Shown: piece by piece, positions 48,880 to 57,508 of the stretch
How the letters are laid out: every line of letters begins with the position of its first letter
Position numbering within the stretch: the stretch's first letter is position 1
Assembly: GCA_036268875.1 (NCBI GenBank)
Contig: DATATI010000010.1
Location: 19,695-83,694, forward strand
Length of the DNA: 64,000 bases
Source: Polyangia bacterium
GTDB taxonomy: Bacteria > Myxococcota_A > Polyangia > Fen-1088
Reading direction: 5' to 3'
The notes under the pieces: model-generated
The model's database searches: none
What the model was told of the DNA's origin: nothing
The model's input: the letters and a program-made list of their open reading frames with translations, nothing else
Made by a program: the position numbers and the translations under genes

Positions 48880-50037
48880 TTACTTGATCGGGTAGCCGGC
48901 CCAGAGCCATTCCATGGCGGAAGGCAGGTACTGGCGGCGGGCGCCGTCGTCCTCGTGGCTGGCGCCAGCGGCGGGGACGTAGCGATAGTGGTAGGCCTTG
49001 GCCTTCAGGGCAGCGGCGGTCTTGTCGTTGGCCATGCGCCAGGTACCGCCGCCGAGATCGTTTGAGCCGGCCTCAAGAAAAACGCGGATCGGTTTCACCG
49101 GCGAGTTGGGAATCAGAGTTGTGTAGTAGCCGGCCGCCCCGTCGGGATACATCGCGGACTTTTGCAGGTTCACGAAGGTGCCCGAGATGGTGAGGACGCG
49201 GTGGTACGACTCGGGGTGGAACCAGGCCATGGTGAATGCGGCCGCGCCGCCCGAGCTGCCGCCGAAGGTGCTGCGGCCTTCGGGATCCTTGGTCAGGTTC
49301 AGCATGATGTTCTTGCTCATGGCCTGGGTGATGACCGCGGGCAAAAGTTCGCTCTCGACGAACTGATAGTATTTGTCCGAGACGGTGTCGTACTCGACGC
49401 TGCGCTGGCCGGCCGGGTCAACGAAGATGCCGGCCATCATCGGGATCTTTTTCTGGGCGATCAGGTTGTCGAACAGCGGTCGCAGATCATCGAGGCCGAA
49501 GCTGCCGCCGTTCTGGGCGCCGATCCCGTCCTGCGCGACCATGAACGGAATCTCGGTGCCCGAGACGTACCCGGCCGGGACGTAGATGCCCACGGCGCGC
49601 CCGCCGTCGCCAAACGTCGTGCTGTTGGCCATGTTGAAGCGGATCATCGTTCCTTTGGCCACGCCGTTCTGATCGGACATGGCCGGGTCGGCCTTGAAGG
49701 GGGCGGCGATGGGAAAGTCGCCGTCGCCGTCGGTGCCTGGGTCGATGATCATGCCGCCGGCGCCGTCGGCGGGCGCGTCGGTGGCCGCGTCGGAGCCGCC
49801 CCCGCTGCCCTGATCGCCGCCGCTGCCGGGCGGCGGTCCTGAATCGACGACCGCCGCTCCGCCGCTACCGGTGGTCGGCAGCGCACCGCCCGCGCCGCCG
49901 GTAGCGCCGCTGCTGCCGCCGGTGGATGGGTTGCCCATTGGCGACTGATCGGAACTGCATCCGACAACGATAGTCAGCGAAAGCGCGCCCAAGAAAAAGC
50001 AGCCGAGACGGCCCAGGGAGATCGATCGTTCCATCAT
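48880..50037 (-). CDS. Secreted lipoprotein esterase (alpha/beta hydrolase, Esterase D-like)
   Basis: The signal peptide ends in lipobox VVGC (near residue 27), followed by a Gly/Ser/Asp-rich linker of about 60 residues typical of myxobacterial surface lipoproteins. The catalytic domain shows AVGIYVPAGYVSGTEIPFMVAQDG, FVDPAGQRSVEYDTVSDKYYQFVESELLPAV and the nucleophile elbow FGGSSGGAAAFTMAWFHPESYHRVLTISG; the His is in AGASHEDDGARRQYLP. This resembles the enterochelin-esterase/feruloyl-esterase-like group. The ATG pair at 50037 follows AGGAGCGG. A LacI-type regulator is encoded upstream with an operator-like dyad at 50171. Confidence 0.88.
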   Translation of the reverse strand: MMERSISLGRLGCFFLGALSLTIVVGCSSDQSPMGNPSTGGSSGATGGAGGALPTTGSGGAAVVDSGPPPGSGGDQGSGGGSDAATDAPADGAGGMIIDPGTDGDGDFPIAAPFKADPAMSDQNGVAKGTMIRFNMANSTTFGDGGRAVGIYVPAGYVSGTEIPFMVAQDGIGAQNGGSFGLDDLRPLFDNLIAQKKIPMMAGIFVDPAGQRSVEYDTVSDKYYQFVESELLPAVITQAMSKNIMLNLTKDPEGRSTFGGSSGGAAAFTMAWFHPESYHRVLTISGTFVNLQKSAMYPDGAAGYYTTLIPNSPVKPIRVFLEAGSNDLGGGTWRMANDKTAAALKAKAYHYRYVPAAGASHEDDGARRQYLPSAMEWLWAGYPIK

Positions 50038-50170
50038 CCGCTCCTGTTTGGAGGTCTTCACCAGCATCGAAGGGGAGGGCTCCAGATGAACGGCTTGCGC
50101 TGTGCCTGGCCGCTCCTTCGATCGAGGGAAGACCAGACTAGTACAGGCGGCGTACCGATACCAGACGAGT

Positions 50171-50184
50171 TGTAACGATTTACA
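50171..50184. promoter_or_regulatory. LacI-family operator candidate TGTAA-N4-TTACA
   Basis: A 14-bp dyad in the 286-bp gap between the esterase start (50037) and the LacI-type regulator (ending 50324). LacI-family sites typically have this size with a CG near the centre, as here (CGAT core). It would sit about 134 bp upstream of the esterase ATG. Confidence 0.4.
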
Positions 50185-50323
50185 GGCGTTCCGGCTGGAC
50201 CCATTGCCGGCTGGTCACGGCAAGGGTGGCATCGCGGGCAAGCGGCGCTCCTGCGCCGGCTGACGCAGGAAGGTCATTGTGGTCCACATTTCCTTTGGTC
50301 AACCGCGCGCGAGCAACGACTCT

Positions 50324-51430
50324 TCAGCGCGACTGGCCGGTCAGATCTTTGACCGACGCCCGGACCACCAGCTCGGCCTTGAAGACCCGTTCGGTGGTGG
50401 GGACGCGCGGACTGGTGAGGCGCAAGCGGATGCGCTCGACCATCGTCTCGGCGATCTCCGACAACGGCTGGCGCATCGACGTCAACGCCGGCGTAATCAG
50501 CGTATTCAGATAGATGTCGTCGATTCCGATGACCGAGACGTCGTCCGGAACGTTCAATCCCGACTCGTGCAATCCGGCGATGAGGCCAATGGCCAGCATG
50601 TCGTTCATCGCCACCAAAGCGGTGGGCCGATCCTTTTGCCCGGCCAGTTCTTTGGCCATGCGCCGGCCGACCTCGGGCAGTTCAGAGTCCATGAACGTCG
50701 AGGTGGCCTCCGCTTCGGTCATGCTGGCAGCGGCTTCCAGGCCCGCCTCTTTCATGGCCGCTTGATAGCCATTGCGGCGATCGATGCGCGACAACGTCTT
50801 GGCCGGAGCGGTCATGTAGCGGATAGCGGTGTGGCCGCAGGTCAGCAAATATTGGGTGGCGGCGTGCCCGGCGTGAAAGTTGTCGATGGAAACATAGTCT
50901 ATGGGCAGCGTGAAATCCGGCGAGGCCCGTCGGTCGAAGCTGACCATGCTGAGCCCGCGTTCGATCAACGTGACGTACTGGCTTTGTTTGGCCAGCGACG
51001 ACGTGGTGATGGCGCCGCGCGCGCCATAGCGCATCAGCTCTTCAAGGAACTCGTGTTCCTTTTCAGGGTCGCGATAGGTGTTGCCCAGCAGCAGGCGATA
51101 GCCGCGCTTTTGCGCCGCCTCGTCCAGCTCGCGCGCCAGCGAGCTGAAAAACGGGTTGGCAATCGAGGGCACCAGCAAACCAAGCATCGGCGTGTGTCCG
51201 GTGCGCAGCAAACGGGCGGCGTGGCTGGGCTGGTAGTTGAGGGCGCGGATGGATTCGACCACGCGCTGAAAGGTCTCCGGCCCGACCTTTTCGGAGCGGC
51301 CGTTCATCACGTTCGAGACCGTGCTCTCGGAGACGCCGGCGTGCCGCGCGACGTGTCGTAATTTCACTTCGGCCTTGGCGGGCGGGGCCAGGCGCATCGG
51401 CCGTTCTGAGGGAGGAGATCTTTTGGTCAT
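50324..51430 (-). CDS. LacI-family transcriptional regulator
   Basis: N-terminal HTH with KLRHVARHAGVSESTVSNVMNGRSEKVGPETFQRVVESIRALNYQPSHAARLLRTG (the hinge-like RALNYQP), then a periplasmic-binding-protein fold: LGLLVPSIANPFFSSLARELDEAAQKRGYRLLLGNTYRDPEKEHEFLEEL, DYVSIDNFHAGHAATQYLL and ALVAMNDMLAIGLIAGLHESGLNVPDDVSVIGIDDI. Length 368 is normal. The ATG at 51430 is the first with family similarity. It is probably a sugar-responsive repressor of the esterase gene immediately downstream on the same strand. Confidence 0.93.
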   Translation of the reverse strand: MTKRSPPSERPMRLAPPAKAEVKLRHVARHAGVSESTVSNVMNGRSEKVGPETFQRVVESIRALNYQPSHAARLLRTGHTPMLGLLVPSIANPFFSSLARELDEAAQKRGYRLLLGNTYRDPEKEHEFLEELMRYGARGAITTSSLAKQSQYVTLIERGLSMVSFDRRASPDFTLPIDYVSIDNFHAGHAATQYLLTCGHTAIRYMTAPAKTLSRIDRRNGYQAAMKEAGLEAAASMTEAEATSTFMDSELPEVGRRMAKELAGQKDRPTALVAMNDMLAIGLIAGLHESGLNVPDDVSVIGIDDIYLNTLITPALTSMRQPLSEIAETMVERIRLRLTSPRVPTTERVFKAELVVRASVKDLTGQSR

Positions 51431-51533
51431 CGTAAGGCGTCGAAAGCGCCTGATGCCGCCGGGCCGGCCGTCATCAATGAGGGGTGTATTGGCAGAGTTA
51501 CCTGAAATATCCAATCGCAGCAACAAGCCGCCG

Positions 51534-51553
51534 GTTTGGGTTTCTGCCCAAAC
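51534..51553. promoter_or_regulatory. Inverted repeat GTTTGGG-N6-CCCAAAC in the LacI/ECF intergenic region
   Basis: The 329-bp gap 51431-51759 (LacI-type gene and ECF sigma gene, diverging) holds no gene. It contains this perfect 7-bp dyad and, near 51580, a GGGC-GGTTT-GCCC hairpin. Either could be an operator or a leader hairpin. Confidence 0.3.
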
Positions 51554-51759
51554 AGCTTTGGTTTCACCGAAGAAATGGGCGGTTTGCCCTGAATCTTCAT
51601 TTCTTTCGTCAACCGATCGACGCCGTTCCCTCCACAGTTCAAATGAGCATGACATTGAACCGACTTTTCGGCAGGTTTTTCGATTGATTAGAAACAACGA
51701 CGCGGTGTAACCACAGCACAGGCAGAAGACGGCCGCCCCAGCGGCAAGGAGTCAACGCC

Positions 51760-52386
51760 ATGAGCGTCAGCGTCGAGCCTTCGATCATTCATGCGCCGGC
51801 CGACCAGGATCCCCTGGCCGGTCTGGTCGATGGGGCGGCGGCCGGTGACGACGGAATGATGCGCGGGATTCTGGCCGCGGTGACGCCCGCCGTGCAGACA
51901 GTGGTGCGCATAATCCTCGGCCCTGATCATCCGGAGCTGGCCGACGTGGTCCAGGAAGGGCTGATGGCGCTGCGGGGGGCCCTGCGTTTTTTCCGCCGAG
52001 AATCGTCGGTGGTGCAATACGCGCGGCAAGTGGCGGCGCGCAAGGCGATGACCGCGCGCCGGCGCTGGCGTTCGCAGCAGCGCACCTTGGCAAAATTGCG
52101 CCGCGAGGTGGACCTTGATTCCGAAGTGGGCGTTCCGGTTGATCCGATCGTGCGCACGCGCCGCGCCGCCGCCTTTCGCGCCTTGCTGGACGATCTGCCC
52201 GACGTGCAGGCCGAGACGTTCATCCTGCGCGTGCTGCTCGATTACCCGCTGCCGGAGGTGGCCTCTGCGACCGGTGTCTCCATCAACACCGTGCGCAGCC
52301 GCGTGCGCCTGGCGAAAGAAAAGATGCGCCTGCGTATCCAGACCGACGCCAGCCTTCACGACACGCTTCGCGAAGGCGACAGCTGA
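51760..52386 (+). CDS. ECF-type RNA polymerase sigma factor (second)
   Basis: Region 2-like part: LGPDHPELADVVQEGLMALRGALRFFRRESSVVQYARQVAARKAMTARRRWRSQQRT. Region 4-like part: RALLDDLPDVQAETFILRVLLDYPLPEVASATGVSINTVRSRVRLAKEKMRLRI. Both are recognisable but diverged. It is 208 residues with a poorly conserved N-terminus. No anti-sigma gene follows; the next gene on the opposite strand starts a lipoprotein operon. The regulator of its activity is not visible. It begins 330 bp from the divergent LacI-type gene. Confidence 0.85.
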   Translation: MSVSVEPSIIHAPADQDPLAGLVDGAAAGDDGMMRGILAAVTPAVQTVVRIILGPDHPELADVVQEGLMALRGALRFFRRESSVVQYARQVAARKAMTARRRWRSQQRTLAKLRREVDLDSEVGVPVDPIVRTRRAAAFRALLDDLPDVQAETFILRVLLDYPLPEVASATGVSINTVRSRVRLAKEKMRLRIQTDASLHDTLREGDS

Positions 52387-52397
52387 CGGACGCGATG

Positions 52398-53852
52398 CTA
52401 CGGGATGACGATGGTCTTGCAGCCGAAACGCAGCTCGACCTTGCCCCTGCTATCGGCCTTGAACGCATCGCAGGTGGCGCCGCAGGTGATGACGCGCGTC
52501 GGGATGGCGGTTTTGGGATCAACGTCGTAGTACCAGCCGCCGCGGGTGGGATCGCACTGTGCGGCGCTGCCACCGTACGGGATGTCCTTCTCGCCGCCCG
52601 TCCCCGAGAAGTGGACGTTGACCTGACCGTAGTCGATGGCGCCGGCGGCGTCGGTGGGGATCTGGTAGTCGCAGGGAAGGGCGTCGGTGCGGATCTGGTT
52701 CAACGCCGTCAGCAGCGTCTGCGTGAGATCTTGGGCCGGGTCCAGGATGATCGGCGTGCGCGTGTTGCCCGCCGTCGCCAGCTGACCAAGGGCGCTTTGT
52801 CCGTAGACGCGATCCGCTGCATCGAACACGCCGATTACATAAGTCGGCACGAACGGTGGCAACGTCTGGCTAGCCTGGTACAGGAAATCGGCGATGGTCG
52901 AGATGTCCTGGTTGCCGCAGCCGCCGGGCAGGCCGTCGGTGGCGATGATCATCGCGGCGTGGCGACCGGGCATCGCGGTCAAGCGATTGCGCAGGTTGGT
53001 CAGCGTGCCAAGGGACGCTTCGGCCATCGGCGTGGTGCCACCGGGTTCGCGCATGGCCAGAAGGCGCAACAACGGCAACGCCCCACCCGGCAGCTCGGCG
53101 ACGTCGGCGGCCAACGTCTGGTAGCGCTGGGCATCGCAGACGTCAGGGGCCGATTGACAGGTCTTGGGTTGCACCTGGCAAGTGTCGCCGGCGACACCCC
53201 CCGGGCACACGGCGCCGACGTTCGCGCAGGGGGCCGCCGACAGCGCGCACGTTCCCAGCGGCAGGCAGGCGCCGCTGGTGCAGCTCACGCCGTCGGGGCC
53301 ATTGCACCAGGGCGGGCTGTCCAGCGTCCCGCCCGACGTGATGCAGGCCGATTGTGGCTGGCACAACCAGGTCGCCGCCGTGACGGCGGTGCTGCAGTCA
53401 GCGACGGCGCTGCAGGGCGAGCCCGGACCCAGCAACGGAAAGAATTGCAATCCCAGGCCGAGGCCCATTGATTCCGGATCGCGCACAAAGCGAAAAAGCG
53501 CCTCGCGCGCCAGCTGCCACTTGCTCTCTTGCGCGCCGGTCACCGGGTCGGCCATTGACCCGGAGGCGTCGACCAGCAGCACCAGATCCAGGGGAAGGCG
53601 CGCGGCGGCGAAGGCGCGGAAGGCGCAGCTGGCGGCGTCGGCCAACCCGTCGACAGTGAATGGCCCGCCGCTGTCAGTGCTGCGGTTGCCGCCGGTTCCA
53701 GCTCCAGCTCCGGCGCCGTCGACGACCGGCGCGTCGACGGAGATCGCCCCGCCCGCGCCGCCCGTTGCTCCGTTGCTGTGCCCGCCGCAGCCCGGGCCGA
53801 GGGCGCTGACGGCGAATGCCGCGGCCAGCGTCCGCGACCACCCTTGCGTCAC
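52398..53852 (-). CDS. Von Willebrand factor A domain lipoprotein
   Basis: The signal peptide ends in a Gly-Pro-Gly-Cys lipobox near residue 23, then a Gly-rich linker and a vWA domain starting LPLDLVLLVDASGSMADP (MIDAS DxSxS). A Cys-rich insert (about residues 150-230, with many Cys-x-Cys pairs) follows, then AAMIIATDGLPGGCG, YVIGVFD and a tail with DALPCDYQIPTDA. This is the pattern of secreted vWA lipoproteins common in Polyangia. The GTG start at 53852 overlaps the stop of the upstream beta-propeller gene by 4 bp, so these two form an operon. Confidence 0.83.
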   Translation of the reverse strand: MTQGWSRTLAAAFAVSALGPGCGGHSNGATGGAGGAISVDAPVVDGAGAGAGTGGNRSTDSGGPFTVDGLADAASCAFRAFAAARLPLDLVLLVDASGSMADPVTGAQESKWQLAREALFRFVRDPESMGLGLGLQFFPLLGPGSPCSAVADCSTAVTAATWLCQPQSACITSGGTLDSPPWCNGPDGVSCTSGACLPLGTCALSAAPCANVGAVCPGGVAGDTCQVQPKTCQSAPDVCDAQRYQTLAADVAELPGGALPLLRLLAMREPGGTTPMAEASLGTLTNLRNRLTAMPGRHAAMIIATDGLPGGCGNQDISTIADFLYQASQTLPPFVPTYVIGVFDAADRVYGQSALGQLATAGNTRTPIILDPAQDLTQTLLTALNQIRTDALPCDYQIPTDAAGAIDYGQVNVHFSGTGGEKDIPYGGSAAQCDPTRGGWYYDVDPKTAIPTRVITCGATCDAFKADSRGKVELRFGCKTIVIP

Positions 53853-55627
53853 GGCGCTCCGAATCCGATCGGGCCGTACAGCCACAGTCCGTTGCTGCCG
53901 GCGTTCGCGCCGCTGGCGATCTCGTAGACGACGTACTGGCGATCTGGCTCGACCAATCCATAGACCGTGCTGACGCCGGTGCTGATGGTCGTCGGTCCGG
54001 CGGCGGGCCACTGTCCGCCGGCGCCCAGCTTCACGAACCGCAGCGTCGACGTGTTTCCGGTCGCGCTGTCGCTGTAGATGAGGCCCATGTCGCCCACCGG
54101 AAACCAGAAATCGAGGAGATCGGCGAATTTTTGTTTGTCGGCGCAGCCGTTGGTGCTGGCCCGCCAACCCTCGACGGCGCCGGTGTTGACGTTGATGTTG
54201 TCGGCCCAGAAGACCAGCGCCGCGTGCGCCAGAAAAGGCGCGCCGTAAAAGTCGGCGGTGGTCCCGGGCGCCAGCGTGCAGGTGCCGCTGCCGTCGTTCT
54301 TGGCCAGGATGGCGTTGCCAAGGCCGGACTTCGCGTCGACCTCGGTCTTGACGTACGTGAAACGACCGTCGTCGGAGGGAACGGCGTCGCTGACGCCGGG
54401 GGCGACGGTGACGACGGTCGCTGGCTTGCTGATGTCGGCCATGACCTTGTATGTGCCCTTGCCGGCGGTGATCTGATCCAGGAACGCCACGCCTCGGTCG
54501 ACGCCGTCCGCGCCCAGGAACACGTACGAGCCGACGTTGGGCGCCAGCGTGGTCTCGTTGCCCCCGCCGGGAAAGTCGGCGACGGTCAGCGTGCCGGTGG
54601 GATCGATGGCGCTGTTGTCCGGCGGATAATTATAGTTGCGCATGAAGTACCAGTGTTTGCCGTCAAGGCCGATGTCCCACTGGGAAAGCCCGCTGCCCAC
54701 GGTGAGGCGTTTGTCGACCGAGCCGACGTCGTCGACCTTGTACGCGTACAGCGTCTCCTTGTCGGTCGCGGCGGTGCCGCCGGTCGAGTACGCCAGGTAA
54801 TCGCCCGCCGGGCTGAAGGCCACCGACCATTGCATGGCGCCGGTGGTAGTCACCGGATAGATCGTGTCGGCCACCGGCAACGCGCCGGCGCCCAGGCGGC
54901 CGCCGCGCAGATCAAAGTGCGCGGGCGCCACCGTCAGCGCGCCGTTGTCAAAGCACAGCGCCACGTCGGCGTTTGGAAAACCGTCGCAGCTGATGGCCAT
55001 GTCGCTGCTGATCTGGCGCGCCGCCGGCCAGCCGGGCCGCCAGGCCATGATTGGTCCGTTGAACGCCGTGGTGCTGGGCGCGCCGGTATAGAAGATCAAC
55101 GTCTGCCCATAGAAATGATGGGAGTATGGATGCGCCGGCCCGGTGTCGGGCTGCGAGGTCCAAAGGTTGGTGGACAAGCGCAGGCAGCTGGCGTCGCTGC
55201 CGTCGCACTTGACGGGGCCGGCGCCGGCGGCCTTCTCCACGTCGACCACCCACAGATCGGTGTTGCCCAAGACGGCATCGGGCAACGTGAACGCGCACCA
55301 GTGATCGGCCATGGCGGCGCCGGCGGTCGATTGGCTGCAGGCCGAGGTGGGCGTGCCGAGAAGGTGCGCCGGGCCCGCCACCAGCTGTCTGGTCAGCTCG
55401 CTCCCGCCGCCGTCGACGGAGCCACCATCGGCGTTGCTCCCGCCGCTGCCGCCAGCCGCGGTGCCGTCACCGCCGGTGCCGGCGATCGCGCCGCCCGTTC
55501 CCGGAGCGCCACCCGCGCCGGCGTCGGTTGTTTGGTTGCCACCGCCACCGCAGCCGGCGAACGCGACCAGCGCGCCGCCGAAGGCCAGCGCGCGCAAAAT
55601 CCACTGTCCCCCGGGCCTTGGGCGCAT
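53849..55627 (-). CDS. Beta-propeller lipoprotein (TolB/PD40-like), 592 aa
   Basis: Lipobox AFAGC near residue 25, then a long Gly/Ser/Asp-rich linker (about 60 residues). The mature part has repeated strand-loop-strand units such as MQWSVAFSPAGDYLAYSTGG, SGLSQWDIGLDGKHWYFMRNYN and AVPSDDGRFTYVKTEVD, like PD40/TolB propeller blades. No catalytic residues are visible; binding of a ligand or partner is likely. First gene of the two-gene unit with the vWA lipoprotein, its stop overlapping the start of the latter. The upstream haem-binding gene is 28 bp away on the same strand. Confidence 0.78.
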   Translation of the reverse strand: MRPRPGGQWILRALAFGGALVAFAGCGGGGNQTTDAGAGGAPGTGGAIAGTGGDGTAAGGSGGSNADGGSVDGGGSELTRQLVAGPAHLLGTPTSACSQSTAGAAMADHWCAFTLPDAVLGNTDLWVVDVEKAAGAGPVKCDGSDASCLRLSTNLWTSQPDTGPAHPYSHHFYGQTLIFYTGAPSTTAFNGPIMAWRPGWPAARQISSDMAISCDGFPNADVALCFDNGALTVAPAHFDLRGGRLGAGALPVADTIYPVTTTGAMQWSVAFSPAGDYLAYSTGGTAATDKETLYAYKVDDVGSVDKRLTVGSGLSQWDIGLDGKHWYFMRNYNYPPDNSAIDPTGTLTVADFPGGGNETTLAPNVGSYVFLGADGVDRGVAFLDQITAGKGTYKVMADISKPATVVTVAPGVSDAVPSDDGRFTYVKTEVDAKSGLGNAILAKNDGSGTCTLAPGTTADFYGAPFLAHAALVFWADNINVNTGAVEGWRASTNGCADKQKFADLLDFWFPVGDMGLIYSDSATGNTSTLRFVKLGAGGQWPAAGPTTISTGVSTVYGLVEPDRQYVVYEIASGANAGSNGLWLYGPIGFGAP

Positions 55628-55654
55628 GGGCGCAGAATAGCCGAAAGCGCGGTT

Positions 55655-56176
55655 TTAAGGCTTGGCTGCCGGCTTGGCGCCGTCGTCCTTGGCCTGGTCA
55701 GCGGTCTTGTCGTCGTCCTTGGGCTTGCCGGCGTCTTTCATGAAATAGCTTTTCAGCAGCGCCTTGTCGGTTTCGGACAGCTTGGCGTCCGGGTGCATGG
55801 GGAAGATGTAGAACCAGGGCGGCATGTTGCCGGCCTCGACCTGCTCCCAGCAGTTCTCGCGGTCGGTGCGGCGGGTCGCCTCGTCGGCGTCGCCCCACTC
55901 GGACAAGTTCATGTGCTCGCGGCCCGTGTGAACGTCGCGGGCCATGAGCCATGACCCGGGGGCGATGCGGGCGTATAGCGGCCAGCGGGTCTCGTTGCTG
56001 TGACAGTCAAGGCAAGCCCGCCGCATGACCGCCTCCACTTCGGGCGGAGCGTCCAGCTTGAATCGATCCTCGGGATTGCTGCCGATGTGTTTGACCGGCA
56101 CCAGCTGCATTCCGACGAACACCACCACGCCGCCGATGATGGCGATGCGCAGCAGCTTTTTGAATCGCGTTGACAT
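55655..56176 (-). CDS. Haem-binding (cytochrome-c-like) membrane-anchored protein
   Basis: A hydrophobic N-terminal helix (LRIAIIGGVVVFVGMQLVP) anchors it. The Haem_bd domain follows: PPEVEAVMRRACLDCHSNETRWPLYARIAPGSWLMARDVHTGREHMNLSEWGD with the CxxCH motif (CLDCH), then ENCWEQVEAGNMPPWFYIFPMHPDAKLS. The CxxCH-SNET-W-P-x2-Y signature is diagnostic for the family. The C-terminus is Lys/Asp-rich. Probably periplasmic, bound to the inner membrane. The ATG at 56176 is chosen from the conserved start; no other c-type genes are nearby. Confidence 0.88.
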   Translation of the reverse strand: MSTRFKKLLRIAIIGGVVVFVGMQLVPVKHIGSNPEDRFKLDAPPEVEAVMRRACLDCHSNETRWPLYARIAPGSWLMARDVHTGREHMNLSEWGDADEATRRTDRENCWEQVEAGNMPPWFYIFPMHPDAKLSETDKALLKSYFMKDAGKPKDDDKTADQAKDDGAKPAAKP

Positions 56177-56265
56177 CGGCAGACGATACGCGAGTCGGCC
56201 CACCCGGCTCAAGGGCCGGCATATCTCTGCGCCGGGGCCCGATGACTTCCGCTAGAATCGAGCGC

Positions 56266-57360
56266 ATGCGGACCGGGTGCCTGTGTGGGGCCCTGCTGCT
56301 CGCCGCCTGCTTGGCTGCGGCCTGCGCCACTGATCCACCCAAGCCGCCAGCCGCGGCGTCGCCGGCGGCGGCGCTGTTTCCCGGCGAGGCATCGTTTCTG
56401 GCCGACCTGCGCCAGTTGACCTTTGGCGGCGAGAACGCGGAGGCGTACTGGTCGTTCGATGGGCGCGAGCTGTCTTTTCAGTCCCGCCCCGTCGGACAAA
56501 GCTGCGACCGCATCTATCGCATGGCGGTCGACGCAGCGACGCCGGTTCCGGTTCCCGTATCGTCAGGCAAGGGCGCCACCACCTGCGCGCACTTCTTGCC
56601 ATCGGGCGATCTGATCTATGCCTCGACCCACCTGGCGGGTGAGACCTGCCCAGCGCGGCCCGACATGAGCCAGGGTTACGTCTGGGCGCTTTACGACAGC
56701 TACGACATCTTTCGCGCCGCGCCCGATGGTTCTCATCTGCGCCGCCTCACCGCCGAGAAAGGCTACGACGCTGAAGGGACTGTGTGCGGGCGCGACGGAT
56801 CGATCGTCTTCACTTCGACCCGCAACGGCGACATCGATCTATACCGCATGGACGCCGACGGGCGGAACGTCCGCCAGTTGACCAACGAGCTTGGCTACGA
56901 CGGCGGCGCGTTCTTCAACGCCGACTGCACCAAGATCGTCTGGCGCGCCAGCCGCCCGCGACCCGGCGCCGAGCTGGACAGCTATCGCGCGCTTTTGTCG
57001 CAAGGCCTGGTCAAGCCGACCAAGCTGGAGCTGTGGCTGGCGGATGCCGACGGAGCGAACCCGGTGCAGCTGACGCACATGAACGCCGCTTCCTTCGCGC
57101 CGTCGTTTCACCCCACGCAAGGCCTGATCATTTTTTCGTCGAACTACGGCGACCCGCGCGGACGCGAGTTCGATCTGTGGACCATCCGCACCGACGGCAG
57201 CGACCTGCGGCGCATCACCTTCGCGCCCGGCTTCGACGGCTTCCCCCTGTTTTCGCCGGACGGAAAATGGCTGGCGTTTTCGTCGAACCGGGCGACGCCC
57301 GCCGGGCAGCACGACACCAACGTGTTCGTGGCCCGCTGGATCGGCGCCGGCGCACGCTGA
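56266..57360 (+). CDS. TolB/PD40-type beta-propeller lipoprotein
   Basis: Signal peptide with lipobox AAAC near residue 21 and Pro/Ala-rich linker. The body has propeller blades with characteristic endings: RQLTFGGENAEAYWSFDGRELSFQS, RRLTAEKGYDAEGTVCGRDGSIVFTSTRNGDIDLYRMDADG, RQLTNELGYDGGAFFNADCTKIVWRASR and LRRITFAPGFDGFPLFSPDGKWLAFSSNR. The RxLT...SPDGxxIxFxS rhythm is TolB/PD40. No enzymatic motif. An ATG at 56242 would add 8 residues; I prefer 56266, at the start of the signal peptide. It lies in the opposite direction to the haem-binding gene. Confidence 0.82.
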   Translation: MRTGCLCGALLLAACLAAACATDPPKPPAAASPAAALFPGEASFLADLRQLTFGGENAEAYWSFDGRELSFQSRPVGQSCDRIYRMAVDAATPVPVPVSSGKGATTCAHFLPSGDLIYASTHLAGETCPARPDMSQGYVWALYDSYDIFRAAPDGSHLRRLTAEKGYDAEGTVCGRDGSIVFTSTRNGDIDLYRMDADGRNVRQLTNELGYDGGAFFNADCTKIVWRASRPRPGAELDSYRALLSQGLVKPTKLELWLADADGANPVQLTHMNAASFAPSFHPTQGLIIFSSNYGDPRGREFDLWTIRTDGSDLRRITFAPGFDGFPLFSPDGKWLAFSSNRATPAGQHDTNVFVARWIGAGAR

Positions 57361-57508
57361 AGACGGCCGGCCGTTGGATCAAAAGCGGCGCCCACAACGT
57401 CGATCGCGTTTTGCCAGCGACGGCGAACGTCGCGGCCATTGACAGCGCACGCCACCGGATCCAATTTGACGCGACCGCGAGCAGAGGCTTTTAACCAGGA
57501 TTTTTCGC

